Assembly: GCF_019443325.1 (NCBI RefSeq)
Contig: NZ_CP080383.1
Span: 3,286,001-3,350,000 of the forward strand
Direction of reading: 5' to 3'
From: Cryobacterium sp. PAMC25264
Lineage (GTDB): Bacteria; Actinomycetota; Actinomycetes; Actinomycetales; Microbacteriaceae
DNA: 64,000 nucleotides
A program made the position numbers and the translations under genes. This document shows positions 10,208-19,396 of this stretch, piece after piece; the first letter of the stretch is position 1, and each line of letters begins with the position of its first letter. Below the pieces are notes generated by a model. The model was not told where the DNA came from. It ran no database searches and was given only the letters and a program-made list of their open reading frames with translations.

Positions 10208-11308
10208 TCAGACCAGCCAGGCCTCCCGCCCGGTCAACGGCACCGGCTCGGGCCGCTCTGCAGTGGTCGTCAGGTCGATCCGTCGCCCCTCGGCAGCCGA
10301 CTGCAGCAGGGCCGTCATCACGTCGAGGGAGTGCAGGGCCAGCTCGCCGGTGGCGCGGGCCGGCCGCATCGGGCTGGCCGTGACGAAGTCCAGCAGGCCC
10401 ACCCCGCGGGCGCCCTCCCGGTAGCCGGCCGCGGCGGGCAGTGCGCGCCACTCGGTGGCACCCACCTCGAAGAGCCCGGTCTCGCCGTCGAACCGGTTGG
10501 GGTCGGGCACCGAGAGGGTGCCGGTCTCGCCGTGCACCTCGATCGGCGCCGAGCGGGTGGCCACCACATCGAAACTCGTCGTGATCGTGGACAGCACCCC
10601 GCTCTCGTGCTCCAGCACCCCCGACACATGCGTGTCGATGGTGACCGGGATCACCGTGCCGGCCCGCGGGCCGCTCTCAATGGTGCGTTCAGGGCGCAGC
10701 CGGCTGGACGCCCCGGTCACCGACCGCACCGGCCCGAGCAGGTGCACGAGTGCGGCCACGTAGTACGGGCCCATGTCCAGCAGCGGCCCGCCGCCGGCCT
10801 GGTAGTAGAAGTCGGGGTTGGGGTGCCAGCGCTCGTGACCGGGGGTCATCATGACGGCGGATGCGGCGAGCGGGCGGCCGATCAGACCGGCGTCCACGGC
10901 GTGCCGTGCGGTCTGTAGCCCCTCCCCGAGCACGGTGTCGGGCGCGCTGCCCAGGCGGACGCCGGCGGCGAGCGCGGCGGTCACCATGGCGCGGGCATCC
11001 GTCATCGTTGCGGCCAAGGGTTTCTCGCCGTAGACGTTCTTGCCCGCCTTGATGGCGGCCAGAGCGATCTCGGCGTGCGCGGCCGGGATGGTGAGGTTGA
11101 GCACGGTATCGACCTCGTCGCTGGCCAGAAGCTCTGCCACGGTGAGCGCCCGCGCGTGCGGCAGGGTTCCCGCGACAGCCCGGGCACGCTCGGCGTCGAG
11201 GTCGGCGACCGCCGTGATCTGCAACTGCGAGCTGCCCACGAGAGTCTCGAGGTAGGCGGTCGAGATGTTGCCGAGTCCGACGATTCCTAGGCGGTGCGGG
11301 TGGCCCAC
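10208..11308 (-). CDS. Gfo/Idh/MocA-family oxidoreductase
   Basis: The GTG at 11308, 22 bases inside the thuA-like gene, gives 366 residues. The N-terminal Rossmann fold is RLGIVGLGNIS, and the EKPL motif typical of the family (NVYGEKPLAATM) marks the cofactor-binding domain; the C-terminal domain is the mixed alpha/beta sheet of GFO_IDH_MocA. Such enzymes oxidise sugars, inositols or sugar derivatives with NAD(P). It is the last gene of a three-gene operon with ThuA-like and second Gfo/Idh/MocA genes. Confidence 0.9.
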   Translation of the reverse strand: MGHPHRLGIVGLGNISTAYLETLVGSSQLQITAVADLDAERARAVAGTLPHARALTVAELLASDEVDTVLNLTIPAAHAEIALAAIKAGKNVYGEKPLAATMTDARAMVTAALAAGVRLGSAPDTVLGEGLQTARHAVDAGLIGRPLAASAVMMTPGHERWHPNPDFYYQAGGGPLLDMGPYYVAALVHLLGPVRSVTGASSRLRPERTIESGPRAGTVIPVTIDTHVSGVLEHESGVLSTITTSFDVVATRSAPIEVHGETGTLSVPDPNRFDGETGLFEVGATEWRALPAAAGYREGARGVGLLDFVTASPMRPARATGELALHSLDVMTALLQSAAEGRRIDLTTTAERPEPVPLTGREAWLV

Positions 11309-11991
11309 AGCATGCCCCTCTCGATGATGGTGCGCACGGACGGGTCGGCGAGAATATCCGGGCTGTGCCCAGGTGTCGTGACGACCAGGCGGCCTGCTCC
11401 CCAGAGCCGCGTCCACACCGCGGGTGAGGTGATCGGGCGGTGCCAGGGTTCCCAGGCGGGCGCCGGATGCGTGGTGGTGGCGAGCACGTCGATGAGATCG
11501 TCGTGCAGCACCCAGTACTGCTCCGTGGTGAGGTCGAAGTCGGCCAGCCCCGCGGTGATCGGGTGTTCGCGGCCGAGCGGGGTGATCTCCACGGTGTAGT
11601 CGAGGTAGTTGTTCTCCTGGGCGCCGTCGACGCGTTCCGCCGGCGGACGGCCCGGATGCGTGGCGAACTGGCCGCCGATCAGCTGCAGGTAGTCGGCCGA
11701 GGCGCGGAAGGAGTCGGCGATGCCGCCGTGCCAGCCGGTCAGGCCCGTTCCGGCCTCGACGGCGGCGCGGAGGCCGGCGACCTGTTCCCCCGTGATCTCG
11801 GACATGGTCACGCTCTGCACGATGAGGTCGACGCCGGCCATGGTGGCGGCGTCGGCGTAGACCTCTGGGGACTCCTCGATCTGCACGGCGTAGCCGTTGT
11901 CGGCCAGGAACGGCAGGAACATCTCGGTGGCGGCGACGGGATGGTGGCCGTCCCAGCCTCCGCGCACGATCAGGGCGCTCTTGTCGGTCAT
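11287..11991 (-). CDS. ThuA-like domain protein
   Basis: The protein has 234 residues and starts MTDKSALIVRGGWDGHHP. Its glutamine-amidotransferase-like fold carries the GLTGWHGG motif seen in ThuA (trehalose utilisation) proteins. ThuA homologues assist sugar catabolism alongside Gfo/Idh/MocA dehydrogenases, as here. The ATG overlaps the stop of the upstream dehydrogenase gene (ATGA), and its own stop overlaps the next gene's start, so the three products are translationally coupled. Confidence 0.88.
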   Translation of the reverse strand: MTDKSALIVRGGWDGHHPVAATEMFLPFLADNGYAVQIEESPEVYADAATMAGVDLIVQSVTMSEITGEQVAGLRAAVEAGTGLTGWHGGIADSFRASADYLQLIGGQFATHPGRPPAERVDGAQENNYLDYTVEITPLGREHPITAGLADFDLTTEQYWVLHDDLIDVLATTTHPAPAWEPWHRPITSPAVWTRLWGAGRLVVTTPGHSPDILADPSVRTIIERGMLWATRTA

Positions 11992-13181
11992 GATGCCTTC
12001 CGTTCCACTGTGGTCATTCGGGATGCGGCGCCCGCGCTGGCCTCGACGGCGTCGAGCACCCGCTGCACGTCCAGCGCCTCGCCGAAGCTCGGCGACGGCG
12101 CGGTTCCGGCGCCGATGGCGGTGACGAAGTCCACCACCTGGTGGGTGAACAGGTGCTCGTAGCCCAGCCCGTGCCCGGTCGGCCACCAGTTGGCGACGTA
12201 CGGGTGCACCGGGTCGGTCACGACGATGCGGCGAAATCCCTCCGCCTCGGGGTCGGTGCCACGGCCGTCGAAGTACTCGAGTTCATTCATCCGTTCGAAG
12301 TCGAACGCGATCGACCCGGTCTCACCGTTGATCTCGATGCGGTTGGCGTTGCGGCGCCCGGTGGCCATGCGGGTGGCCTCGAAGACGCCCAGGGCGCCGC
12401 CGGAGAAGGCGGCGGTGAACGCCACGGCGTCGTCCACCGTGACCGGCCCACGGGCGGCCTGCTCGTCGGCGACGCCGCCGAGCCCGGCCGCGGCAGCGCG
12501 TTGCGGCCGTTCGGTGACGAAGGTGCGCATGGTCGCGGAGACCGAGGTGATGCTCTCGCCGATGAGCCACTGCGCGGTGTCGATGCTGTGCGCCCCGATG
12601 TCGCCCAACGCTCCCGAACCGGCCAGGGCTTTGTCGAGCCGCCAGCTGAGCGGGGCGTCGGGGTCGCGCAGCCAGTCCTGCAGGTAGCTGGCGCGCACAT
12701 GACGGATGCCGCCCAACCGCCCCTCGGCGATGAACCGCCGCGCCAGGGCCAGCGCCGGTGTGCGCCGGTAGCTGAACCCGCACATCGAGAGCACCCCGTC
12801 GGCGGCGGCCTGCTCGGCGGCGGCGGTCATCCGTTCGGCGTCGGCCACCGAATTGGCCAGCGGCTTCTCGCAGAGCACGTGCTTGCCGGCCGCGAGGGCG
12901 GCCAGTGCGATCTCGGCGTGGCTGTCGCCCGGGGTGCAGATGTCGATCACGTCGATGTCGTCGCGGGCCACCGCCTCGCGCCAATCGGTGGACCAGTCCT
13001 GCCAGCCCAGGGTACCGGCGCGCGCGGCGGTGGTCTCCGGCGAGCGGCCCACCAACAGGGCAAGCTCGGGCTCGCACGGCAGGTCGAAGAACCGCGGCGC
13101 CGTGCGCCAGGCCTGCGAATGGGCCGCGCCCATGAACGCCGTTCCGATCAACGCCACCCGCAAGGGGTTCTTCCCGGCCAT
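11988..13181 (-). CDS. Gfo/Idh/MocA-family oxidoreductase
   Basis: The ATG at 13181 has a good Shine-Dalgarno (AAGGAG) and gives 397 residues. The N-terminal nucleotide-binding motif is ALIGTAFMGAAHS, and the family EKPLANSV segment follows. This is the first gene of the operon and is longer than the downstream paralogue, as in other sugar-catabolic pairs. It is divergent from a LacI-type regulator whose target this operon probably is. The substrate is unknown; trehalose-like disaccharides or inositols fit the ThuA context. Confidence 0.9.
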   Translation of the reverse strand: MAGKNPLRVALIGTAFMGAAHSQAWRTAPRFFDLPCEPELALLVGRSPETTAARAGTLGWQDWSTDWREAVARDDIDVIDICTPGDSHAEIALAALAAGKHVLCEKPLANSVADAERMTAAAEQAAADGVLSMCGFSYRRTPALALARRFIAEGRLGGIRHVRASYLQDWLRDPDAPLSWRLDKALAGSGALGDIGAHSIDTAQWLIGESITSVSATMRTFVTERPQRAAAAGLGGVADEQAARGPVTVDDAVAFTAAFSGGALGVFEATRMATGRRNANRIEINGETGSIAFDFERMNELEYFDGRGTDPEAEGFRRIVVTDPVHPYVANWWPTGHGLGYEHLFTHQVVDFVTAIGAGTAPSPSFGEALDVQRVLDAVEASAGAASRMTTVERKAS

Positions 13182-13257
13182 GCGCGCTCCTTCATTCGAC
13201 AGCATCGTCCAACGGTTGTTCCCATCGAGAATGCCAGGGCGCCGCGCCGGAGGCATC

Positions 13258-13271
13258 TTTTTGCGCAAAAA
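13258..13271. promoter_or_regulatory. Candidate LacI-type operator
   Basis: TTTTTGCGCAAAAA is a perfect 14-bp palindrome with a central CG, the form expected for LacI-family sites. It lies between the sugar operon and the lacI-type gene, 24 bases before the regulator's start. A second short palindrome, CAACGGTTG, is at 13210-13218. Confidence 0.6.
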
Positions 13272-13294
13272 TAGGCACTGGAGAGGTGGTGCGG

Positions 13295-14340
13295 ATGGCC
13301 GACACGACGAGGGTGACCCTTGGCGACGTTGCGGGGCGGGCGGGCGTCTCGATCACCACGGCGTCCCGCGCCCTGGCCGGCCGCGGCGACCTGGGCCGAG
13401 CCACCCGGGAACGGGTGCTCGCCGCAGCCGTTGCGCTCGGCTACGACCGGCGCACCTCGGCCCGAGGTAGGCCCAGCACGCACGACCCGCGCCTGATCGA
13501 GCTGGTGCTCGGGTCCTTCGGCAACGATGCGTGGACCGATGAGGTCACCGCCGGCGCCCGGCGCAGTGCCTTCGAGCACGGCTACGACCTCGTGCTCACC
13601 CTCGAGCGCGACAATCCAGCCGACGACTGGCCCGCCCGGGTCGCCACCCGACGACCCTCGGGGTGGTGCTCGGTCTGATCCGGCCCACCCGCCGGCAGCT
13701 CACCGAGCTCCGGGGACTCAGCATCCCGCTCGTGCTGCTCGACCCGCGCTCGGATCCGGGCGGCGAGCTGGCCAGCGTGGGCACCACCGACGACCAGGGC
13801 GGCTACGACGCCGGCGCACACCTGGCCGGCACGGGCCTGGGCCGGTTCGCCGTGATCAGGGGCACGCCGCGGTTCCGGTTCGGCAAGGCCCGTGAGGAGG
13901 GGTTCCGCCGGGCGATCGCCGAGCACGCACCCGGTGCCCCGGTCACCCGGCTGGACCTCGGCTGGGGCGGCGGGGACCTCAACGCCACGATCGCCGAGCT
14001 GTTTGCCACCGACCGGGCGCCGTTGGGCGTCTTCGCGTGCAACGACGCCATGGCCCTCTCCGTCTACCCTGCGGCGCGGCGGGCCGGTTTGCGCATCCCC
14101 CACGACATCAGCGTGGTGGGCTTCGACGATGACCCGCGCGCGGCCGTAGCCTCACCGCCGCTGACCAGCGTGCACCAACCGTTGGGCCAGATGGCCGCCC
14201 GCGCCGTGGCCCTGGTGCAGGAGCTGCGGGCCAGAGGCGGCGAGCACTTCGACCGCGTAGAGCTCCCCACCCGCCTCGTCGTGCGAAACTCCACCCTCCC
14301 CTCCCCCTCCCCCCTCCCCCCTCCGCGAACTGTGACTTAA
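13295..14340 (+). pseudogene. LacI-family regulator, interrupted by a one-base frameshift
   Basis: Residues 1-55 from the ATG at 13295 form a LacI helix-turn-helix (TLGDVAGRAGVSITTASRALAG), followed by the start of the periplasmic-binding-like domain. The first frame stops at 13676-13678. The rest of the domain (VVLGLIRPT onward, including GVFACNDAMA and ISVVGFDDDP) continues in another frame to 14340. Adding a single G to the GGGG run at 13660-13663 would join the halves as Ser-Gly-Val-Val-Leu. Either the regulator is dead and the adjacent sugar operon is constitutive, or this is a homopolymer error. The stop TAA lies inside repeat copy 5. Confidence 0.85.
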
Positions 14341-14384
14341 GCCCCAAAAATCCCCGAATTTCGGGGCTTAACTCACAGTTCGCG
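14324..14384. repeat. Dispersed palindromic repeat, copy 5 (encodes the lacI stop codon)
   Basis: Arms are CGCGAACTGTGACTTAAG and CTTAACTCACAGTTCGCG, with an inner CCCCGAA / TTCGGGG hairpin. The lacI-type gene reads through Arg-Thr-Val-Thr and stops at the TAA of the left arm, a different frame from copies 3 and 4. Confidence 0.9.
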
Positions 14385-14560
14385 AGCCGAAACGTCCCGC
14401 CGAAGACGGACTCGTTGTGCGGCTGCCGAGCTCGACCTTCTGGCATTGACCTGCTCCCAGCTCCACCCCGCCTGGGCAGGACCAGGAGGAGCATGACAAT
14501 CCCCGGCGCGGCAACCGAACCGTCACCGTCTGGCGCGCAGGGGCTCGCCCACGGCGGGGC

Positions 14561-15349
14561 TCAGCCGGAGGTGGTCGCCTGTGGTTGTGGCAATCCCTCG
14601 AACGGTTCAATCCGATCGAGGAAGGCGGCTCGGTCCTCCGACCCCAAGGTCGTGGCACCGTACGAGATCTGGACCGACCGAGCGTTCCAGCCATTGTCGA
14701 CCCCTATCTCACCTGCCGCTTTGCCGGACCGATCCCGGTCGATGTCGTTCATGGACACCGACACCCACTGCGAATCCCCGAATGCGGTGCCGAACCATTG
14801 CCATTGTGCGGCCGGGTCGTCTGATCCAGACCGCTCGGCGCTCTCGGCCGAACGGTCGGGATCGATGCTTTCACGCTCCAGTGCGCCCAGGCCGTACGCG
14901 CTGGTGACATCGGAGATGAGCTGCATGATGCGAGTCCAGTCCTCCGCACGTGAGGGGATGCTCAAGCTCTCGCGTCCGGCCGAGTTGAACGTGACGTACA
15001 ACGAATCCCCGCCGTAGCCGTTGCCCTCCTGCGGGAAAAACGTGCCCTCGCCGCCAGAGGGCCCGTCTTCCCATTCGAGCCTGAATTCATCGCTGAGGCG
15101 AGCCTCGATCTCCCCCAGGATGCTGGCCGACACCGTCCTGATCTCCTCGGCAGGGGGAGCTCGCAGCACGTCCTCGGCATCCATACCGTCGTGTCCCGGA
15201 TAGTCGGACCAGTCCACAGTGACCGTTTCCCCGCTGTCGGCCCGGTAGGTCGTCGTCGGCGACGGGGCGCAGGAGGTCAGGGTGATCGCGAGGGTCAGCG
15301 CCGCAAGCATGCCGGCAACGGCACGTCCTGCGACGGATGGTCTACCCAT
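14561..15349 (-). CDS. Putative lipoprotein of unknown function
   Basis: The protein has 262 residues with a lipoprotein signal: basic N-terminus, hydrophobic stretch about 11-24, lipobox LTSC with Cys27. The mature part is acidic and soluble, with a Ser/Glu/Asp-rich segment at about 165-185, and should be anchored on the outer face of the membrane. I recognise no domain. It stands alone between repeat copies 5 and 6 and is convergent with the lacI-type gene. Confidence 0.8.
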   Translation of the reverse strand: MGRPSVAGRAVAGMLAALTLAITLTSCAPSPTTTYRADSGETVTVDWSDYPGHDGMDAEDVLRAPPAEEIRTVSASILGEIEARLSDEFRLEWEDGPSGGEGTFFPQEGNGYGGDSLYVTFNSAGRESLSIPSRAEDWTRIMQLISDVTSAYGLGALERESIDPDRSAESAERSGSDDPAAQWQWFGTAFGDSQWVSVSMNDIDRDRSGKAAGEIGVDNGWNARSVQISYGATTLGSEDRAAFLDRIEPFEGLPQPQATTSG

Positions 15350-15392
15350 AGTGACAACGTATCGTGCGCTCGGTGCAGCAACCCACCGCCGT

Positions 15393-15453
15393 CGCGACCT
15401 GTGACCTAAGCACCCAAAATCCCCGAATTTCGGGGCTTAACTCACAGATCGCG
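15393..15453. repeat. Dispersed palindromic repeat, copy 6
   Basis: Left arm CGCGACCTGTGACCTAAG, right arm CTTAACTCACAGATCGCG, with a CCCCGAA / TTCGGGG core like copy 5. It lies past the 3' end of the EamA gene (15501) and upstream of the lipoprotein gene. Confidence 0.88.
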
Positions 15454-15500
15454 AGGTGACGTGGCCCTGTCGACCGACCGAGAACGCCTTGCCGCGGGAG

Positions 15501-16523
15501 TCAGGTGCCCTGGGCCCTGCCGGCCGGCTCGCCGGCTCCGCAGCGGACCGGTAAGCCATAAAGACCCGGTGGCGACGCCGTCGCTTTCGTAACCGCAGGT
15601 ATCAAGGGTGCACTCCGACTGACACTCGGGGCGGTACGGTGCCGTTGTTCGAGGGACCGGCCCCACGCGGTGCCGGCGAGGATGAGGGCGATGCCGAGGA
15701 CACCGGCAAGGCCCACGGCGTCACGAGCGAGCGTGATTCCCGCGATGGCGGCCCAGATCGGCTCGGTGCCGAGGAGCAGGCTCACCCGCGAGGGTGAGGT
15801 GCGCCGCACCGCCCAGGTTTGCACGAGGAACGCGAACACCGTGCAGGCCAGGACCAGATAGAGGAACAGGCCCCAGCGCCCCGGGTCGAGATGGCCAAGG
15901 AAGTGCGGGATGGAGTCGCCGTAGAACAGGGACGCCACCGAGAAGAGCACCGCGCAGGTGGCCAGCTGCACAGTGGTGAGGTGCAGCGAGTTCATCGGCC
16001 TCGTGCCGGATAGGGCGAACATCGAGGTGACGTGTACAGCACGGATGATCGCTGCGATCAGGATGAGCGCATCCCCCAGACTCGGCGCCTGGAAGACGCC
16101 GTTACTGGCCAGCAGCGCGACGCCCAGGATGGCGATCGTGGCAGCGACCAAGAACCGGCCGGGCAGTCGGCGCCCGGACACCGCCGAGTCGAGGAGCGGG
16201 GTGAACACGATAGTCAGGCTGATGATCAGCCCGGCGTTCGTGGCCGAGGTGTGGGCGATCCCGAAGGTTTCGAACACGAACACGGCAGCCAGCACCACGC
16301 CGAGAAGCATTCCCACCCGCAGTTCGCTCGCGGTGATGCGGCGCCGCTGCCCGGCCACGATTGCGGCCATGACCGCGGCGGCCAACAGCATCCGGACCGC
16401 GAGGAGTGCGACCACGGATTGGGGTGTGACGAGTTCTTTGCCGACGAGGTACGTCGATCCCCAGCTGGCGGCGACCAGGAGCAGGAGCAGGTCGACGCGG
16501 AATCGGCTGAGAAGGGCGGGCAT
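15501..16523 (-). CDS. EamA/DMT-family transporter
   Basis: The protein has 340 residues with about ten predicted membrane helices, starting with VDLLLLLVAASWGSTYLVGKE, the classic EamA opening. Two EamA repeats cover residues 10-140 and 150-285, followed by a hydrophilic tail of about 50 residues that is longer than usual. DMT transporters export metabolites or amino-acid-like compounds. It is divergent from a LysR regulator 72 bases away, the usual partner for such exporters. Confidence 0.9.
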   Translation of the reverse strand: MPALLSRFRVDLLLLLVAASWGSTYLVGKELVTPQSVVALLAVRMLLAAAVMAAIVAGQRRRITASELRVGMLLGVVLAAVFVFETFGIAHTSATNAGLIISLTIVFTPLLDSAVSGRRLPGRFLVAATIAILGVALLASNGVFQAPSLGDALILIAAIIRAVHVTSMFALSGTRPMNSLHLTTVQLATCAVLFSVASLFYGDSIPHFLGHLDPGRWGLFLYLVLACTVFAFLVQTWAVRRTSPSRVSLLLGTEPIWAAIAGITLARDAVGLAGVLGIALILAGTAWGRSLEQRHRTAPSVSRSAPLIPAVTKATASPPGLYGLPVRCGAGEPAGRAQGT

Positions 16524-16550
16524 GTCACCATCGTCGGGGATGAACTCAAC

Positions 16551-16577
16551 TAAGACAAGACAGGGGTTTTGTGCTTA
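16551..16577. promoter_or_regulatory. Candidate LysR-type operator between eamA and lysR
   Basis: An imperfect inverted repeat, TAAGACAA ... TTGTGCTTA (arms differ by one inserted base), lies in the 72-base region between the divergent transporter and LysR genes, just upstream of both starts. Confidence 0.45.
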
Positions 16578-16595
16578 ATACGTTAGTTTGACCTT

Positions 16596-17498
16596 ATGGA
16601 ACTGGGTCAGTTGCGAGCGTTGCGAGAGTTGGGCGACCGCGGCAGCATTGCCGCCGTCGCCGCGGCGTTGTACGTGACACCCTCGTCGGTATCGCAACAG
16701 ATCAGCGCCCTGCAGCGCACCTCGGCCGTTCCGTTGACGGCCAGAGACGGTCGCCGCACGGTGCTCACCGACGCCGGGCGGGCGCTGGCGCTGGCGGCGA
16801 TCGACGTGGAAGTGGCGTTGGAACGCGCCGGACAGGCAGTGGCTCGCTTCCAGGGTGACCAGCTGGGCACGGTATCGGTGGCGGCCTTCCACAGCGTGGG
16901 GCTGGCCGTCTTCGCACCGTTGATCGCCGCCAGCCTGAGCCACGACCGGCCCGATGTGCAGGTGAGCGACTTCGACGTGGCCCAGGAGGACTTCCCCCTC
17001 CTCACCACCGATCACGATCTGGTTCTCGCCCACCGGATGGTCGGCAGCCCGCGGTGGCCGACATCGGTGCGGGTCGAGCCGCTCCTGTACGAGCCGCTCG
17101 ATATCGCTGTCCGCCGCGATCACCCACTCGCCGCCAGGGCCGCGATCGAGCCCGCGGATCTCCACGACGAGGCCTGGGTTGCCGTGCACGAAGGGTTCCC
17201 GCTCCGGCAAGCCCTGTCGGTGATCGCGGGCATCGGCGGCCGCGAGGCACGCGTGCTGCACCAGATCAACGAGTTCGCCGTTGCGGCCTCGGTGGTCGAG
17301 ACGAGCGGATGCGTCGCACTGATGCCCCGATACACGACCGACCTGCGCGACCATCCGAACCTGGTTCTTCGCCCGCTCGCCCGCACCGACCTAGGCCGGC
17401 ACATCGACTGCCTGGCGCGACCGGAAACCTTGGAGCGTGCCAACGCGAAGGCGGTCCTGTCGCAGATCAGGACCATCGCCGAGGCCCTCGCCCGATGA
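16596..17498 (+). CDS. LysR-family transcriptional regulator
   Basis: The protein has 300 residues. The winged helix-turn-helix occupies residues 1-60 (AAVAAALYVTPSSVSQQISAL) and the effector-binding domain residues 85-295. It is divergent from the EamA transporter, so the likely role is effector-dependent control of that exporter. Effector unknown. Confidence 0.9.
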   Translation: MELGQLRALRELGDRGSIAAVAAALYVTPSSVSQQISALQRTSAVPLTARDGRRTVLTDAGRALALAAIDVEVALERAGQAVARFQGDQLGTVSVAAFHSVGLAVFAPLIAASLSHDRPDVQVSDFDVAQEDFPLLTTDHDLVLAHRMVGSPRWPTSVRVEPLLYEPLDIAVRRDHPLAARAAIEPADLHDEAWVAVHEGFPLRQALSVIAGIGGREARVLHQINEFAVAASVVETSGCVALMPRYTTDLRDHPNLVLRPLARTDLGRHIDCLARPETLERANAKAVLSQIRTIAEALAR

Positions 17499-17615
17499 TT
17501 ATTCGATCTGTTTTCGTTGGCTCTCTGGCGGGCCCTTCCTCTATGTCGACCAGTCAACGAACCAATGGTCAGCTCAGTGGATCGGAACCGCAAGGCGAGG
17601 AGGGCCGGCCGGATC

Positions 17616-18239
17616 TCAACGTGGCCAAAGGGGTCGAACCAACCGCGACCCCTCCCGCACAGGCTCGGCATCGAAACGCGTGACCGTCTCCGCGATCCCC
17701 CGCTCGGCCCATTCGACGCCGATCAGGAGTTCGCCCTGAGGCGGCGTCGGCCAGATCCAGAAGTCTCGCGACCAGGAGTCCATGAACACCTGAGGACGGT
17801 CGGTGCCCTCGATCACGGGGCCCTCTCCGGCGAGCGTCTCGATCTCCCCGGTACCGGCCCACGGTGACTCACTCTGGGTGGAAACCATCCGCCCGTCACT
17901 GTATTGGATGCCCCACCGCAGCCCATCGGGCTGGAACTGCTGATCCATGTGGCCGCGACCGTGTGCCCGGTTCAGGTACGCGAAGACTCGTTGACGCGCC
18001 TGCACTCCGACCTCATTGATACGGATGTTCAGCCGCAGCAGGAATCCCTCGCTGAAGCAGCGGAGCCCGTCGACCAGTATCACCGTGGAGTCGGACCGGC
18101 CCAGCTCTTCCGGCGTTCCGACGGACACGGGCATCTCGTGCCAGCCCGGCCCCATCCACCCGGCAACATCGAACGGTGTCAAGTCGTCGTCGTCGGTATA
18201 CGAACGGGCGGGAATCTCGGGAAAGAACGAGTCGGTCAT
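17616..18239 (-). CDS. Hypothetical protein
   Basis: The protein has 207 residues and is soluble, rich in Asp, Trp and Gly, with no signal peptide or membrane segment. Near the N-terminus is YTDDDDLTPFDVAGWMGPGW, and the middle part has NRAHGRGHMDQQF. I do not recognise a family. It is monocistronic: 206 bases without a gene lie upstream (18240-18445) and it is convergent with the LysR gene. The frame shows normal high-GC3 codon use, which supports a real gene. Confidence 0.7.
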   Translation of the reverse strand: MTDSFFPEIPARSYTDDDDLTPFDVAGWMGPGWHEMPVSVGTPEELGRSDSTVILVDGLRCFSEGFLLRLNIRINEVGVQARQRVFAYLNRAHGRGHMDQQFQPDGLRWGIQYSDGRMVSTQSESPWAGTGEIETLAGEGPVIEGTDRPQVFMDSWSRDFWIWPTPPQGELLIGVEWAERGIAETVTRFDAEPVREGSRLVRPLWPR

Positions 18240-18445
18240 CTGTGAACCTCTGGTCTCGACGGAGCTGTGCGGAGCAGGTGCGTTTGCGGGAGGGATATGC
18301 GCGTTCGTGCGTCACCCGAGGCTATCGAGCGAACGTTTCTTGGGACAACGGAAGCAAAACAGGATGCGGAGAGCGCTTCTATCCTTCTCAAGTCACTTTT
18401 TCCCAAGAACGAGCTCGCGCAACGGATGTCGCGTGGTCGCCCCGT

Positions 18446-19318
18446 TTACCGGCCGATCTCGTCGAGCTCGGCGAGGTCTTCGGCAGACAACGCCAGGGCC
18501 GCGCCGGCCACGTTCTCGCGCAGGTGCGCGACCGAGGAGGTGCCGGGGATCAGCAGGATGTTCGGTGAGCGCTGCAGCAGCCAGGCCAGTGCCACCGACA
18601 TCGGCGTGGCCTCGAGCCGTGCGGCCACTGCGGAGAGCGCCGTGGACTGCAGCGGCGTGAAGCCGCCGAGCGGGAAGAACGGCACATACGCGATGCCCGC
18701 CGCGGCCAGGGTGTCGATCAGCTCGTCGTCGTGCCGGAACGCCAGGTTGTACATGTTCTGCACGCTCACGATGGGGGCGATCGCTCGAGCCTCGGCCACC
18801 TGCTCCCCCGTCGCGTTGCTCACCCCGAGCTGACGGATCAGCCCCTCGTGCTGGAGCTCGACCAAGGCGCCGAACGCCTCGGCGATCGATTCGGCCACAG
18901 GGCCCTCGGCGTTGCCCAGCCGCAGGTTGACGACATCGAGAACCTCGAGCCCCAGGGTCTCCAGGTTCTCGTGCACGGAACGACGCAGGTCGCCGGGCTG
19001 ACGGGCCGTGGGCCATCCGCCCTCTGCATCGCGGTTGGCGCCGACCTTGGTGACGACGTGCAGCGACTCCGCATAGGGGTGCAGCGCCTCGCGGATCAGT
19101 TGGTTGGTGATGTGCGGGCCATAGGCCTGGCTGGTGTCGATGTGGGTGATGCCCAGGTCGACGGCTTCCCGGAGCACCGCGATGGCGCCGTCGTGGTCGG
19201 CGGGCGGGCCCATGACCCAGGGTCCGGCGAGCTGCATGGCGCCATAGCCGAACCGGGTGACGGTGAGGTCGCCCAAGTTCCAGGTGGCTCCGGGAAGCGA
19301 GATGGTGGACGTGTTCAT
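18446..19318 (-). CDS. Aldo/keto reductase
   Basis: The protein has 290 residues with a TIM-barrel AKR fold. GITHIDTSQAYG carries the catalytic Asp and Tyr, VVTKVG the Lys. The position normally held by the catalytic His appears to be Asn/Arg (VVNLRLGN), which would alter carbonyl activation. SNATG and the C-terminal LLIPGTSS NADPH-binding segment are present. It is divergent from an HxlR regulator, so it is probably induced by reactive carbonyl or redox stress. Confidence 0.88.
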   Translation of the reverse strand: MNTSTISLPGATWNLGDLTVTRFGYGAMQLAGPWVMGPPADHDGAIAVLREAVDLGITHIDTSQAYGPHITNQLIREALHPYAESLHVVTKVGANRDAEGGWPTARQPGDLRRSVHENLETLGLEVLDVVNLRLGNAEGPVAESIAEAFGALVELQHEGLIRQLGVSNATGEQVAEARAIAPIVSVQNMYNLAFRHDDELIDTLAAAGIAYVPFFPLGGFTPLQSTALSAVAARLEATPMSVALAWLLQRSPNILLIPGTSSVAHLRENVAGAALALSAEDLAELDEIGR

Positions 19319-19366
19319 GGGGTGGCCTTCCGATCAGGTTGGTTGGGTGCTGGTGGTTCCCAACGG

Positions 19367-19396
19367 ATACTTGCCCCAGTATTGTGAAGTAACTTC
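19367..19396. promoter_or_regulatory. Candidate HxlR operators between the aldo/keto reductase and hxlR genes
   Basis: Two short perfect inverted repeats lie close together in the divergent promoter region: ATACT-N6-AGTAT (19367-19382) and GAAGTAACTTC (19386-19396). A third, GGCACT-TTGG-AGTGCC, is at 19410-19425. HxlR regulators bind short dyads of this kind. Confidence 0.45.
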
